A DNA stretch of 64,000 bases from an uncultured Ezakiella sp. Lineage in GTDB: Bacteria > Bacillota > Clostridia > Tissierellales > Peptoniphilaceae. Position numbers and translations under genes: made by a program. Where the stretch lies: assembly GCF_943913045.1 (NCBI RefSeq), contig NZ_CALTVH010000002.1:62001-126000 (forward strand), given 5' to 3'. Under the pieces are notes generated by a model. That model saw nothing but the letters and a program-made list of their open reading frames with translations. It did not search any database and was not told where the DNA came from. Below are positions 45,434 to 54,692 of this stretch, in pieces. Positions within the stretch are counted from its first letter, which is position 1, and each line of letters starts with the position of its first letter.

Positions 45434-45434
45434 T

Positions 45435-46490
45435 TTATTTTAGAGCCTCCAAGATATTTTTAGCAATTATCTTTGCTGAGTCAGGCTCATAAAACTGGCC
45501 AACATTTTTAGACATTGAATCCATCTTTTCTTTGCTCCCAATAACTTCCTCAACCATGCCAAGGAGTTTTTCTCCACTAAGCTCATCTTCCGTAATCATC
45601 TGGGCAGCATTTTTTTCATAATACTGGAGGGCATTGTAATACTGGTGGTTTTCCTTTACATAGGATTTAGGAATCAGGATGGATGGCTTTTTCATGGCTG
45701 CAATTTCTGTCAGCCCTTGGGCCCCACAGCCTGATATAACAACTTTGGCCTTGGCCATTATGTCAAAGAGCTCGTGATTATAGGTGTACACTTCAGCATA
45801 TGAAGGCACTTTTTTTACTACCTCTTGAAATTCCTTCTCCCAATTCAATCCGCTTATATGCACCCATTTAAATGGCAGACTCTCATGTGTATTAAAAATT
45901 TCTGCGACAGCCTCGTTTATTGATTTTTGTCCGCCGCTGCCTCCAAATGATAAAACCAAGTCTTCGGTCTTTCCATCGTAATGATCAAAGTTTGATCTAA
46001 TAGGAATTCCCCCATAAACCTTGTTAGATGATTTCTTGAACTTTTTTATATCATCTTTAAAAGGATAAAAAGTTATATCCGAATACCTATCCAAAAACCT
46101 TGTCGTTACCCCATAATGTACGTTAGATTCGTGAATAAATAGGGGAACTTTTTTTAAATGTGCCGCGTAACCTATAGGTCCAGACACATATCCCCCAGTT
46201 GCCACTACAGCATCTGGCTTGTATTCCTTAATATATCTTTTTGACTCCCTAAGTCCTTTAAAAAACGCATTAGCAGATTTTATCGCCTTTAAGCTTGGCT
46301 TCAAGTAAAGCGGCTTAGAGTGTATACCTAAAAATTTATAGCCCTCTCTTTCAGCAATTTTTTCTTCTAAAAGCCCAGGCACACCCACGTAAAATATTTC
46401 TACATCTGCTTGTTTTTTAAGTTCTTCGCCGATGGCAATTGCTGGGTAAATATGCCCCGCTGTGCCACCACCTGTTAAAAATATCCTCAT
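45435..46490 (-). CDS. murG: UDP-GlcNAc:undecaprenyl-PP-MurNAc-pentapeptide transferase MurG
   Basis: MurG adds GlcNAc to lipid I to make lipid II on the inner membrane face. Starting at ATG 46490, in a 4-base ATGA overlap with ftsW, it has 351 residues. The N-terminal glycine loop FLTGGGTAGHIYPAIA (4-19), the second loop SFGGSGGQKSINEA (about 181-194) and GAQGLTEIAAMKKPSILIP (about 260-278) are diagnostic. The open frame extends 21 codons upstream inside ftsW but would displace the glycine loop from its usual N-terminal position. Confidence 0.95.
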   Translation of the reverse strand: MRIFLTGGGTAGHIYPAIAIGEELKKQADVEIFYVGVPGLLEEKIAEREGYKFLGIHSKPLYLKPSLKAIKSANAFFKGLRESKRYIKEYKPDAVVATGGYVSGPIGYAAHLKKVPLFIHESNVHYGVTTRFLDRYSDITFYPFKDDIKKFKKSSNKVYGGIPIRSNFDHYDGKTEDLVLSFGGSGGQKSINEAVAEIFNTHESLPFKWVHISGLNWEKEFQEVVKKVPSYAEVYTYNHELFDIMAKAKVVISGCGAQGLTEIAAMKKPSILIPKSYVKENHQYYNALQYYEKNAAQMITEDELSGEKLLGMVEEVIGSKEKMDSMSKNVGQFYEPDSAKIIAKNILEALK

Positions 46491-47596
46491 TTCCTTTGCA
46501 CCTTCAACTTTCCCTTGCTCATTATATTTAAAGCCACTCCTGCAAAACCGCAATAAGTAATAATTGATGATCCTCCATAACTTAAAAATGGAAGCGTAAT
46601 ACCCTTAGCTGGGATAGCATTTAAAACAACAGCTATATGAATAAAACTTTGAATAAAGACAAATAGAGAAAAAGCAAGTAAAACTAATCTTTCATATTTG
46701 TCTTCTAGTCTTCTGGAGAAAAATACCGGTATCAAGACTATGCCAAGGATGGCAAATATTACAAGCATACCGCCAAACATACCTAGCTCTTCAGAAATTA
46801 TAGAAAAAATATAGTCCGAGTAAGCTGCATACACATATCCATGTTTTTGTATGGAATTTCCAATTCCAACCCCACCAAGGCCTCCATTGGCAACTGCATA
46901 CATACTTTGAATTGCGTGCCAACCGGTATCAAGCCTATCTGAAAACGGATCTAGAAATGCATTCCACCTATTTCTTCTGTATTGTGTACCGAATATGGCA
47001 TAGATAACAAATATTACTCCTCCAGTTGTATACAACAGAAATTCAGCCATTGTCATGTGGGTTATAAAGTATAAAATAAATATAACACCTAGGATTACAA
47101 TAACAGTTCCCAAGTCCTTTTGAAGGTAAACTACACCAGCACAAATAGCTATAATAAATAAAATTATAGCCCTGGTCTGTCCTGTAAGTTTTTTCCTAGA
47201 CAAAACTGCCGGGAAGAATAAGCCCACGCCTAACTTCAAAAAGTCACTCGGCTGAAAGCTTACAGGCCCTATCCTTAGCCAACGATAAACGTCATTAACT
47301 GTTTGATCTTTAAAAAGTGTAAAAGTTAATGCACACATAAATACCGAAGCCAAAAGTATGGCCGGACTTGCGTACCTGAAAAAATTAATTGGAAGCTTGT
47401 AGGCAACCAGCATACCTATAAGTCCGATTATAACAAAGACAAATTGTCTCTTGCCAAAATAATTTGGGTCGTTGTTAAACCTCTCTGCATACTTGATTGC
47501 AAAAGGGTAACTTGATGAATAAACCATCATAACTCCCAAGGTTAAGAGAATTAGAACCAATATTAAAAAAACTACTACTGGTCTTCTACTTGTCAT
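46487..47596 (-). CDS. ftsW: Lipid II polymerase/division protein FtsW
   Basis: This SEDS-family glycosyltransferase of 369 residues has about ten membrane helices. Conserved features are the FQPSDFLKLG loop (about 118-127), DLGTVIVILGV, NGGLGGVGIGNSIQKHGYVYAAYSDYIFSIISEELG in the large extracytoplasmic loop and GITLPFLSYGGSS (about 331-343). It pairs with the PBP encoded by 49876-52041. It overlaps the murD end by 11 bases and the murG start by 4. Confidence 0.94.
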   Translation of the reverse strand: MTSRRPVVVFLILVLILLTLGVMMVYSSSYPFAIKYAERFNNDPNYFGKRQFVFVIIGLIGMLVAYKLPINFFRYASPAILLASVFMCALTFTLFKDQTVNDVYRWLRIGPVSFQPSDFLKLGVGLFFPAVLSRKKLTGQTRAIILFIIAICAGVVYLQKDLGTVIVILGVIFILYFITHMTMAEFLLYTTGGVIFVIYAIFGTQYRRNRWNAFLDPFSDRLDTGWHAIQSMYAVANGGLGGVGIGNSIQKHGYVYAAYSDYIFSIISEELGMFGGMLVIFAILGIVLIPVFFSRRLEDKYERLVLLAFSLFVFIQSFIHIAVVLNAIPAKGITLPFLSYGGSSIITYCGFAGVALNIMSKGKLKVQRK

Positions 47597-48890
47597 TAAT
47601 TAACTCCTTAATGTATTCTTGAAATTTTTCCCCGCGTTCAGCATAGCCTTTGAATTCATCAAAGCTACTAGCCCCGGGGCTCAAAATCAATTTATCATTT
47701 GCTTCAGCAAGCTCAAATCCAAACTTGCTGGCCTCTTTTAAATTATCAAAAACTTTGTAATTTTTAATGCCGAGTCTGTCAGCATTTTCTTTTAATTTAT
47801 CCTTTATTCCGCCTTCGAGTAGAAACATCTTGATGCCCCTGCACTCTTCAAAAATTTCAGAAAAATCCGTCCCCTTGTCATAGCCACCCAAAATTAAAAT
47901 CGCATTTTGGTCATAATTTCTCATCGCCATCACAACAGCTGAGGGGTTTGTGGCCTTTGAATCATCAATAAACTCAACACCATTGCAGGTTAAAAAACTA
48001 TCCATCCTGTGTGGGTCTAGTTTAAAATCTTTTAAAAACCTATCTATATCAGTTTGGTCAGCCCCCATTAAGAGGGCAGCCATAACAGAAGCAGCTAGAT
48101 TAGACAAATTGTGCTTTTGCTTGTATTTGATTTGGTCTAAAGATATTTCAAACTTCTTGTCTTCAAAGTTGAAATTAATCTTTTCCCCATCGAAATAAGC
48201 GTTGGCTTCTTTATCTGTTAAGGATACAGTAAGTATCTTTGACTTGGTCTTTAATGTTGACTGGTCAATCCTATCCTTATCTATAATTAAATAGTCATCT
48301 TCATTCTGATTTTTAAACACATTATACTTGGCATTTTTATAATTTTCAAAATTTTCATGCCAATCCAAATGGTCTTCTTCAATATTTAGAAGCAAGCTTA
48401 CATGGGCTCTAAATTTATCTATATCATTTAATTGAAAGCTGGATAATTCAAAGACATAAATATCCTGATCCTTGACTTCAAGCTCCATAATAGGCGTGCC
48501 AATATTGCCCGCAACTTTTGCATTTTTATCTTCCAAAAGCATTCCAATCATCCTGGTAGCAGTGGTCTTGCCATTGGTGCCTGTAACAGCAATTATATTT
48601 TGTGGTTTGAATTCTCTGTAGAAAAACTCTATATCTGTAATTATTTTTACACCCGCATCATTTAAAGCCCTAACATGACCTTCATGTGGTGAAAAACCTG
48701 GGCTTTTAATTGCAAGGTCTATTTCAGATGCATCAATGCTTTCATCCCCTGCATAAGATTTAATTCCATGTTTTTTGTAGTCTTTAATCTTTTCAGAGTC
48801 CCCGTCATAAACCGCAAATGGAATTTGTTTTTTTGTAAGATATTCACAAATAGAATTGCCGGTCTTACTAAGACCCATTACCAAAATCAT
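47586..48890 (-). CDS. murD: UDP-N-acetylmuramoylalanine-D-glutamate ligase
   Basis: MurD adds D-glutamate to UDP-MurNAc-L-Ala. The 434-residue protein has the Mur ligase P-loop VTGTNGKTTATRM (about 105-117), the LLNIEEDHLDWHENFENY Mg/substrate block, FIDDSKATNPSAV and a C-terminal domain with ILILGGYDKGTDFS and LSPGASSFDEFKGYAERGE. It lies between mraY and ftsW; other Mur ligases (MurE, MurF, MurC) are not in this cluster. Confidence 0.95.
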   Translation of the reverse strand: MILVMGLSKTGNSICEYLTKKQIPFAVYDGDSEKIKDYKKHGIKSYAGDESIDASEIDLAIKSPGFSPHEGHVRALNDAGVKIITDIEFFYREFKPQNIIAVTGTNGKTTATRMIGMLLEDKNAKVAGNIGTPIMELEVKDQDIYVFELSSFQLNDIDKFRAHVSLLLNIEEDHLDWHENFENYKNAKYNVFKNQNEDDYLIIDKDRIDQSTLKTKSKILTVSLTDKEANAYFDGEKINFNFEDKKFEISLDQIKYKQKHNLSNLAASVMAALLMGADQTDIDRFLKDFKLDPHRMDSFLTCNGVEFIDDSKATNPSAVVMAMRNYDQNAILILGGYDKGTDFSEIFEECRGIKMFLLEGGIKDKLKENADRLGIKNYKVFDNLKEASKFGFELAEANDKLILSPGASSFDEFKGYAERGEKFQEYIKELINDK

Positions 48891-48897
48891 CTTTCAC

Positions 48898-49857
48898 CTA
48901 CCCATAAATTGCAGTCAGAACCGCTACAATTGTAACTAATACATAGGATACAAGGACAATGTTTTTTTCCTTGTGGCCCTTCATCTCAAAGTGATGGTGG
49001 ATTGGGCTCATCAAAAACACCCTCTTGCCTGTTAGTTTAAAAGAAACAACTTGAATTATAACGGAAAGCGTTTCAACAACATAGTAAATGCCAAGGACGA
49101 CCAAGTGGAAAGGCATCTGCATAACCATAAAGGCTGAAGCCAAAAACCCACCAATAAATAAGGATCCCGTATCTCCCATAAAAACTTTGGCAGGATTGAA
49201 GTTATAAAACAAAAATCCTATTAAAGCACCTGATAAAATCAAGGACAAAGCTTGTACTTCACCTTGGCCATATCTCTTTGCAAGAAATGAAAGCCCTAAG
49301 ATAACAATAGCGCTTACACCTGCACATAGTCCATCAAGCCCATCTGTAAGATTAACTCCATTTGAAGCGCCTGTAATCATAACAATCATAATTGGATAAT
49401 AAAAATATCCAAGGTCAATCATCTTGTCTGAAAAAGGAATATGAACACTCGTGTCGATTTTTAAAACAAATCTAGAAAATAATACCATAAGGATCGAAAA
49501 TACAAATTGAGCCATAAACTTTTGCCTTGCAGTGAGTCCCAAGTTGTCTTTCTTTATAACCTTTTGAATATCATCAGTGTAGCCCAAATATCCATAATAA
49601 AGGCTTGAAACTCCAATAAACAAAAGCTTCCCTAAGTCTGCACCCTTGGTAATAATGAAATAAATTATAAGCATAACCACAAAGGAAAAAGCAAATAAGA
49701 TCCCACCCATTGTTGGTGTGCCAGCTTTTTTCAAATGACTTTGCGGTCCTTCTTTTCTAATTTCTTGTCCGTATTTTAACTTCTTTAAATAAGCTATAAA
49801 GGGTTTGCCAGCTAGCAAAGAAATTACTATTGGCAAACCAAAATATAAATAATCCAT
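48898..49857 (-). CDS. mraY: Phospho-N-acetylmuramoyl-pentapeptide transferase
   Basis: MraY transfers phospho-MurNAc-pentapeptide to undecaprenyl phosphate, forming lipid I. The 319-residue protein has about ten membrane helices. Motifs are KKAGTPTMGG (about 45-54), YLGYTDDIQKV with catalytic aspartates (about 90-100), TDGLDGLC (about 171-178), FNPAKVFMGDTGSLFIGG (about 219-236) and the HHH-containing SPIHHHFE (about 283-290). In many Firmicutes murE or murF would precede it; here it follows the PBP gene directly. Confidence 0.96.
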   Translation of the reverse strand: MDYLYFGLPIVISLLAGKPFIAYLKKLKYGQEIRKEGPQSHLKKAGTPTMGGILFAFSFVVMLIIYFIITKGADLGKLLFIGVSSLYYGYLGYTDDIQKVIKKDNLGLTARQKFMAQFVFSILMVLFSRFVLKIDTSVHIPFSDKMIDLGYFYYPIMIVMITGASNGVNLTDGLDGLCAGVSAIVILGLSFLAKRYGQGEVQALSLILSGALIGFLFYNFNPAKVFMGDTGSLFIGGFLASAFMVMQMPFHLVVLGIYYVVETLSVIIQVVSFKLTGKRVFLMSPIHHHFEMKGHKEKNIVLVSYVLVTIVAVLTAIYG

Positions 49858-49875
49858 ATTTCCCCTTATAATTAA

Positions 49876-52041
49876 CTATTCCTTAAATGTGAGACTTATC
49901 TTCTTTTCTTCCAAAAAGCTTCCAGCCTCAATCGACTGTTCTACACATTTACCCTCGCCATTAACACTTACATCCAAGTCATACTCTTCTGCAAGTTTTA
50001 TAGCATCAACAATGCTGAGGCCAATAAAATCTGGCGTGAATTTTTTCTTATCTACTTTCTTTAATTTTATATCTATAATTGTACCCCTATCAACATTGGT
50101 AAATGCAGGGATAGATATTTCTTTTACAATAGAGTACTCACTTAACTCTTCTTCTTCTATATAATATCTAAGTCCAGCCTCTCTTAGAGCCTTTGTAGCT
50201 TGAGCAAACGGCTTTCCAACTATATCTGGAACTGCCACCACACCCGTTTTAACTTCTACAGTTTCGCCTGAAGGTTTAACGCCGAGCATGGGTAAAACCT
50301 TCTCCATAATTCTCGCGCTTACTGGACCTGCAACAGCACCACCGAAACTTTGTCCATTTCCTGGCTCTTCTACATTGACCAAGACCAAAATCTTCGGGTC
50401 ATCAATAGGTGCAACTCCAATAAAGCTCGACATATAAAGACCGTCTATATATTTACCATTTTTGGCAACCTGGGCCGTGCCGCTCTTGCCTCCAACCCTG
50501 TAGCCAGGAACTGCTCCTCTCTTATTCATATGAATAACAGAGTATTCCATAATTTCTCTCATCTTATCAGATGTGTATTTGCTTATAACTTTTCTTCTAA
50601 TTTCAACTGGAAACTTTTCAATAACAGTATCGCCGCTTCTTACTTCTTTGACAATTCTAGGTGTCAGAAGATTTCCGCCATTTACAGCTGCAGCAGTCGC
50701 CATAGCCATTTGTAAATTGGTGGTTGCAATCCCCTGCCCATAAGAAGCTGTCGCCAGTCTAACTGCTGTCATCTCTCTTAAATCATTAGGGATAAGGCCA
50801 ACTTGCTCTGCATTTAAACGCACGCCAGATTTTTCTCCAAAACCAAAGGCCCTAATATATTTTAAAAACTTTTCCCTGCCCAATTTACGAGCAATTTCAA
50901 TAAAGGCAACGTTACAGCTTTCAGAGAAAGCTTCTGTCATATTCAAATGACCGTGAGGATGTTGCCAACGTACGCATCTAAGGGTAACGCCAGGTATATC
51001 TGTTATAGCTCCGCCACAATAAAGATCAGTTGAATCATCAACCACTCCCTCTTCAATGGCTGCGGCCAGAGTTACGGTTTTAAAAGTTGATCCCGGTTCA
51101 AAAAGTACATTTACATTTAAATTATTCCAGTTTTGCTGCCATAATTCTGGCATTTCTTCTGGAGTTTTTTCCTTCCACTCTTCTGCTTGCTCTTCATCAA
51201 CAGGAGCCCTGTGATCATTTGGATCGAACAAATTCGTATCAGACATGGCCAGTATATCGCCAGTCATAGGATCTATAACCGTAATGCTAACAGACTTGGC
51301 CAAATTATCTTCTTTTGTCCTAATAGCTTCATCTTGAACAATTCTTTGGATTTTACTATTGATAGTTAAGACAACGTCACCATGATTTTGCCCACCATAG
51401 TGAATTGTATTTTGAAATGGCAGTTCTTGGTTAGAGGCATCCGTCTTTTTAACAATGCGTTCTGGCTCGCCCTTCAATTCTTCATTAAAGGTCATTTCTA
51501 CCCCAGAGAGTCCATTTTGGTCGATGTCTGTAAAACCCAATATATGATTAAAAAGCACACCATCGTTATAAAAACGCTTTTGCACTTCCTCTAAAGTTAT
51601 TCCTCTTAGGTCTTCAATTTCACTTATTTTTTTAACTTGGTCTTCGCTAGCCCACTGAACAATCTTACTTCTTCTTTCTCCATTCAAAGATTTTTTTATA
51701 TCCTCAGTATCCATATCAAGGATTTCAGCCAGCTTTGCTGCAAGCTCTGTCTTTGCAGAATTCTCTTCGTATTCTTTTGGATTGGCCCAAATAGTAAAGG
51801 CAGGTATATTAACCGCTATCCTAACCCCTTCATCATCCAGGATTTCTCCGCGATTATCATTGCCCCTAAAGGATTTAGTTAATTGTTCCAAGGCCATTTT
51901 CCGATATTCTTCGCCTTTAATAATAGAAATATTTGCATATTTAAAAATAACATAAAAAACAAAAAGCGTAAATGCAAAAAATACCAGTGTTATACGAAAA
52001 TTTTTCCTGTTAAGCCTATTTTTACCTTTTTTATTTGCCAT
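49876..52041 (-). CDS. Class B penicillin-binding protein (FtsI/SpoVD type) with PASTA domains
   Basis: This septal transpeptidase crosslinks peptidoglycan with FtsW. The 721-residue protein has a basic N-tail, a membrane helix (about 15-34), a dimerisation domain (about 50-220), a transpeptidase domain (about 240-580) and two C-terminal PASTA modules (about 590-655 and 655-721). Active-site motifs are the nucleophile in GSTFK (about 318-322), SESCN (SxN, about 371-375) and KSGTA (about 511-515). Presence of PASTA domains suits either SpoVD or a vegetative division PBP; sporulation cannot be inferred. Confidence 0.92.
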   Translation of the reverse strand: MANKKGKNRLNRKNFRITLVFFAFTLFVFYVIFKYANISIIKGEEYRKMALEQLTKSFRGNDNRGEILDDEGVRIAVNIPAFTIWANPKEYEENSAKTELAAKLAEILDMDTEDIKKSLNGERRSKIVQWASEDQVKKISEIEDLRGITLEEVQKRFYNDGVLFNHILGFTDIDQNGLSGVEMTFNEELKGEPERIVKKTDASNQELPFQNTIHYGGQNHGDVVLTINSKIQRIVQDEAIRTKEDNLAKSVSITVIDPMTGDILAMSDTNLFDPNDHRAPVDEEQAEEWKEKTPEEMPELWQQNWNNLNVNVLFEPGSTFKTVTLAAAIEEGVVDDSTDLYCGGAITDIPGVTLRCVRWQHPHGHLNMTEAFSESCNVAFIEIARKLGREKFLKYIRAFGFGEKSGVRLNAEQVGLIPNDLREMTAVRLATASYGQGIATTNLQMAMATAAAVNGGNLLTPRIVKEVRSGDTVIEKFPVEIRRKVISKYTSDKMREIMEYSVIHMNKRGAVPGYRVGGKSGTAQVAKNGKYIDGLYMSSFIGVAPIDDPKILVLVNVEEPGNGQSFGGAVAGPVSARIMEKVLPMLGVKPSGETVEVKTGVVAVPDIVGKPFAQATKALREAGLRYYIEEEELSEYSIVKEISIPAFTNVDRGTIIDIKLKKVDKKKFTPDFIGLSIVDAIKLAEEYDLDVSVNGEGKCVEQSIEAGSFLEEKKISLTFKE

Positions 52042-52043
52042 AA

Positions 52044-52481
52044 TTACTTAGTAAACAACCCCATAAAACCAATTTCTTTTTTTGGTTTTTCTTTAACGTA
52101 TTCTTGCTCTCTTGAATTTATATAAATTTTGTCCTCTTCTGAAGGGTAAAACATGCCCAATTGTTCTGTTGCGATTTCTTCAACAGCCTTGGCAGAAATA
52201 ATTTCTTCCAACCTAGCTTCAACTAGTTTAATTTCCTTCTCGAGTTTGATATTTTGCCTTTTCTTTAATTCAACTGAATTTTTGACATTAGCAAGTGTTG
52301 AGTAATTGATAAGTATATTTACTGAGCTTATGCAAACTACTAGAACTAGAAAAAAGGCCTTGGAAGCAATTCTTTTTCCGGCATTGGTTTTTTGAATTGT
52401 CTTTTCTTTCCTTATAGGTTTTTCTTTTTCTTGAAGAGTTTTTGTCTCTTCTAAATTGTAATCATATGCTAGATTTGTCAT
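52044..52481 (-). CDS. ftsL: FtsL-like division protein
   Basis: This 145-residue bitopic protein has a basic cytoplasmic segment (about 1-45), one membrane helix (about 46-65) and an extracytoplasmic coiled coil (about 70-105, LKKRQNIKLEKEIKLVEARLEEI). The family is poorly conserved, so identification rests on topology and on its place between rsmH and the division PBP, where ftsL is normally found. It is expected to form a complex with FtsQ/DivIB and a DivIC-type partner. Confidence 0.8.
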   Translation of the reverse strand: MTNLAYDYNLEETKTLQEKEKPIRKEKTIQKTNAGKRIASKAFFLVLVVCISSVNILINYSTLANVKNSVELKKRQNIKLEKEIKLVEARLEEIISAKAVEEIATEQLGMFYPSEEDKIYINSREQEYVKEKPKKEIGFMGLFTK

Positions 52482-52489
52482 AATGCCTC

Positions 52490-53422
52490 CTATACCTTTT
52501 CAATAACCCTTAACTTTGCACTTCTTGATCTTGAGTTATTCCTTATCTCTTCTTTTGATGGAACTATCGGCTTCCTAGTAATAACCCGCCCACTTCTTAC
52601 TTTATCGCAAGTACAAATTGGTGCCTTAGGATCGCAAATGCAGTCCTTAGCCGCATAGTTAAAAGCCTCCTTTACAATCCTATCCTCAAGTGAATGGAAG
52701 CTAATAATTTCTAGTCTTCCACCTTTTTTAAGTAAACTTAGAGCATCTGGTATTACTTTCTTTAAACTTTCAAGCTCATCATTAACTTCAATTCTAATAG
52801 CTTGGAAAATCCTTGCAATTATTTTTATTTCAGATTTTTTTGCCTCATAAGGGATTGAACTTTTTATTATCTCGACCAATTCTGAGTTTAAAGTGATGGG
52901 AGCTTTTTCTCTCTCCTCCACAATTTTTCTTGCAATACGTCTAGAATATCTTTCCTCACCGTATTTAAAGAAAATTTCCGTCAGCCTGTCCAGGTCGTAT
53001 TCATTTACAACCTCATATGCACTCAAGTCTTGGCTTTCATCCATCCTCATGTCAAGTTTGGATTCCCCGCTAAAGGTAAAGCCCCTGTCTTTATTGTCTA
53101 TTTGATATGAGCTAACTCCAATGTCCAAAAGTATGCCATCAAAGCCAAATAAACCATATGGCATCAAGAGCTCTCTCATATTTTTAAAGTTTCCTTTAAT
53201 TAAAACTGTATTATCTTTAAATTCTGAAAGCCTATTTCCTGCAAAATCTAGGGCATCTTGGTCTCTATCAATCCCCACCAGCTTACCTGTCGTTAAACGC
53301 TTGGCAATTTCATAGGAGTGGCCACCACCGCCTATTGTTCCATCCAGATACAAACCATCCGGTTTAATTTTCATTTCATTGATAACTTCATCTTTTAAAA
53401 CCGAAATGTGATTGAATTCCAT
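52490..53422 (-). CDS. rsmH: 16S rRNA (cytosine-1402 N4)-methyltransferase RsmH
   Basis: RsmH (MraW) methylates C1402 in the 16S rRNA P site. The 310-residue length is typical. Motifs are HISVLKDEVINEM at the start, the AdoMet loop LDGTIGGGGHS (about 27-37), GIDRDQDAL, ILLDIGVSSYQIDNKDRGFTF, FQAIRIEVNDEL and ISFHSLEDRIVKEAF. It shares a base with the mraZ stop, the conserved start of dcw clusters. Confidence 0.96.
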   Translation of the reverse strand: MEFNHISVLKDEVINEMKIKPDGLYLDGTIGGGGHSYEIAKRLTTGKLVGIDRDQDALDFAGNRLSEFKDNTVLIKGNFKNMRELLMPYGLFGFDGILLDIGVSSYQIDNKDRGFTFSGESKLDMRMDESQDLSAYEVVNEYDLDRLTEIFFKYGEERYSRRIARKIVEEREKAPITLNSELVEIIKSSIPYEAKKSEIKIIARIFQAIRIEVNDELESLKKVIPDALSLLKKGGRLEIISFHSLEDRIVKEAFNYAAKDCICDPKAPICTCDKVRSGRVITRKPIVPSKEEIRNNSRSRSAKLRVIEKV

Positions 53423-53856
53423 TAGAATAACCCCAGCTCTCCAAATTCTGCTGCAATATCTTCGATAGATTTATCAGTTGGGTTGGAGTATTTCTTCCAA
53501 GCATCTGCATCCCAAATTTCAATCCTTGAACTTGCACCAGTGATGTAAACTTCTTTTGATAAATTTGCGTGTTCTCTTAGACTAGGCGGAATTAAAATCC
53601 TGCCTTGCTTGTCGAGTTGAACATCCGAAGCGCCGCTAAAGAAAAATCTTGACATAGCACGAGCTTCAGGCTTTCCTGAAGGAAGGGCGTTAATTTTTTC
53701 ACTGAATTTAGTCCACTCTTCCATATTGTAACCAATCAAACAACCGTCGAGCCCTTTTGTAATCATAAAGGTCTCGCCGAGATCGTCACGAAACTTAGAT
53801 GGAATTGTCAACCTTCCCTTTTCATCAAGGTTGTGATTAAATTCACCAATTAACAT
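53422..53856 (-). CDS. mraZ: Transcriptional regulator MraZ
   Basis: MraZ is a swapped-hairpin AbrB-fold regulator that binds direct repeats upstream of its own gene and controls the dcw cluster. From ATG 53856 the protein has 144 residues, matching the family opening IGEFNHNLDEKGRLTIPSKFR, with a second repeat (SDVQLDKQGRILIPPSLREHA). A GTG at 53865 is an alternative but would add three residues absent from relatives. Four AGTGK boxes spaced 10 bp lie immediately upstream (53862-53896). Confidence 0.94.
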   Translation of the reverse strand: MLIGEFNHNLDEKGRLTIPSKFRDDLGETFMITKGLDGCLIGYNMEEWTKFSEKINALPSGKPEARAMSRFFFSGASDVQLDKQGRILIPPSLREHANLSKEVYITGASSRIEIWDADAWKKYSNPTDKSIEDIAAEFGELGLF

Positions 53857-53861
53857 TTTTA

Positions 53862-53896
53862 CCACTTAGTGACACTTCTTGCCACTCTCCTCCACT
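53862..53896 (-). promoter_or_regulatory. MraZ boxes: four direct repeats with 10-bp period
   Basis: On the minus strand AGTGG (53892-53896), AGTGG (53882-53886), AGTGT (53872-53876) and AGTGG (53862-53866) recur exactly every 10 bp between the -10 (53906-53911) and the mraZ start. Known MraZ sites are three or four GTGG/TGGG-type repeats with this spacing, so this is the probable autoregulatory operator. Confidence 0.78.
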
Positions 53897-53905
53897 TGCT
53901 TATAT

Positions 53906-53914
53906 TTTATACCA
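53906..53914 (-). promoter_or_regulatory. Extended -10 promoter of the dcw cluster
   Basis: On the minus strand TGG TATAAA (TATAAA at 53906-53911) precedes the MraZ boxes. No strong -35 is visible upstream. Confidence 0.5.
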
Positions 53915-53967
53915 TTTTTCTGATCATTTCCATACATTTATGACAATCATATTAAATTTGCTAAATA

Positions 53968-53999
53968 AAAAAAGAAGTCGGGACCATTAACCCGACTTC
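53968..53999 (-). terminator. Terminator after deoC
   Basis: A perfect 9-bp stem GAAGTCGGG/CCCGACTTC (53991-53999 with 53974-53982) with an 8-base loop is followed by seven T on the minus strand. It separates the hflX-deoC unit from the dcw promoter. Confidence 0.9.
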
Positions 54000-54035
54000 T
54001 TTCACTTGTACCTCTTGACAAAATTTTAAACTTCG

Positions 54036-54692
54036 TTATTTATTTTTTTCTGACTCTTCCATTATGATAGCAGACTTGCTTGCTCCAATCCGATTAGCTC
54101 CGCATTCTATCATCTTTAAAGCATCTTCATAAGTGGAAACTCCACCAGCAGCTTTAATTTTTATTTTGTCCCCCACTACTTCCTTCATAATCTTAACATC
54201 TTCAAAATTTGCACCCCTAGTGGAGAATCCTGTGGAAGTTTTTACAAAATCTGCCCCACCTTCAACCACGCACTTGCTTGCAAGTCTAATTTCATCTTCA
54301 CTTAAAAGTGCAGTTTCAATTATAACCTTCAACACATGGTCCTTACAGGCGGCCTTGATTTTTTTGATTTCATCAATTACATATTTTGTATCGCCCATCT
54401 TTAATCGGCCGATATTTAAAACCATGTCAATTTCATCGGCTCCCTTTTTAATGGCGTCTTCTGTTTCAAAAACCTTTGCTTCTGTAGTCATAGCTCCTAG
54501 CGGAAAGCCTATTACAGTGCAGACTTCTACATCTGTGCCTTCAAGTTTTTCCTTGGCATAGGAAATCCAAGATGGATTTATACAAACGCTAAAAAAATCG
54601 TATTTTTTTGCTTCGTCAATCAACTTATCAATTTTATCTTGTGTGGCGTCCGCCTTCAAAAGTGTGTGATCAAAATATTTATTTATTTTCAT
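54036..54692 (-). CDS. deoC: Deoxyribose-phosphate aldolase
   Basis: DeoC cleaves 2-deoxyribose 5-phosphate to acetaldehyde and glyceraldehyde 3-phosphate, linking deoxynucleoside breakdown to glycolysis. The 218-residue protein shows [10 protein letters not shown] at 8-17, [25 protein letters not shown], the Schiff-base region [10 protein letters not shown] (about 140-149) and [13 protein letters not shown] with the catalytic Lys near 170. Substrate could come through the nucleoside importer encoded at 25593-30263. It overlaps the unknown membrane protein gene by 14 bases. Confidence 0.95.
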   Translation of the reverse strand: MKINKYFDHTLLKADATQDKIDKLIDEAKKYDFFSVCINPSWISYAKEKLEGTDVEVCTVIGFPLGAMTTEAKVFETEDAIKKGADEIDMVLNIGRLKMGDTKYVIDEIKKIKAACKDHVLKVIIETALLSEDEIRLASKCVVEGGADFVKTSTGFSTRGANFEDVKIMKEVVGDKIKIKAAGGVSTYEDALKMIECGANRIGASKSAIIMEESEKNK

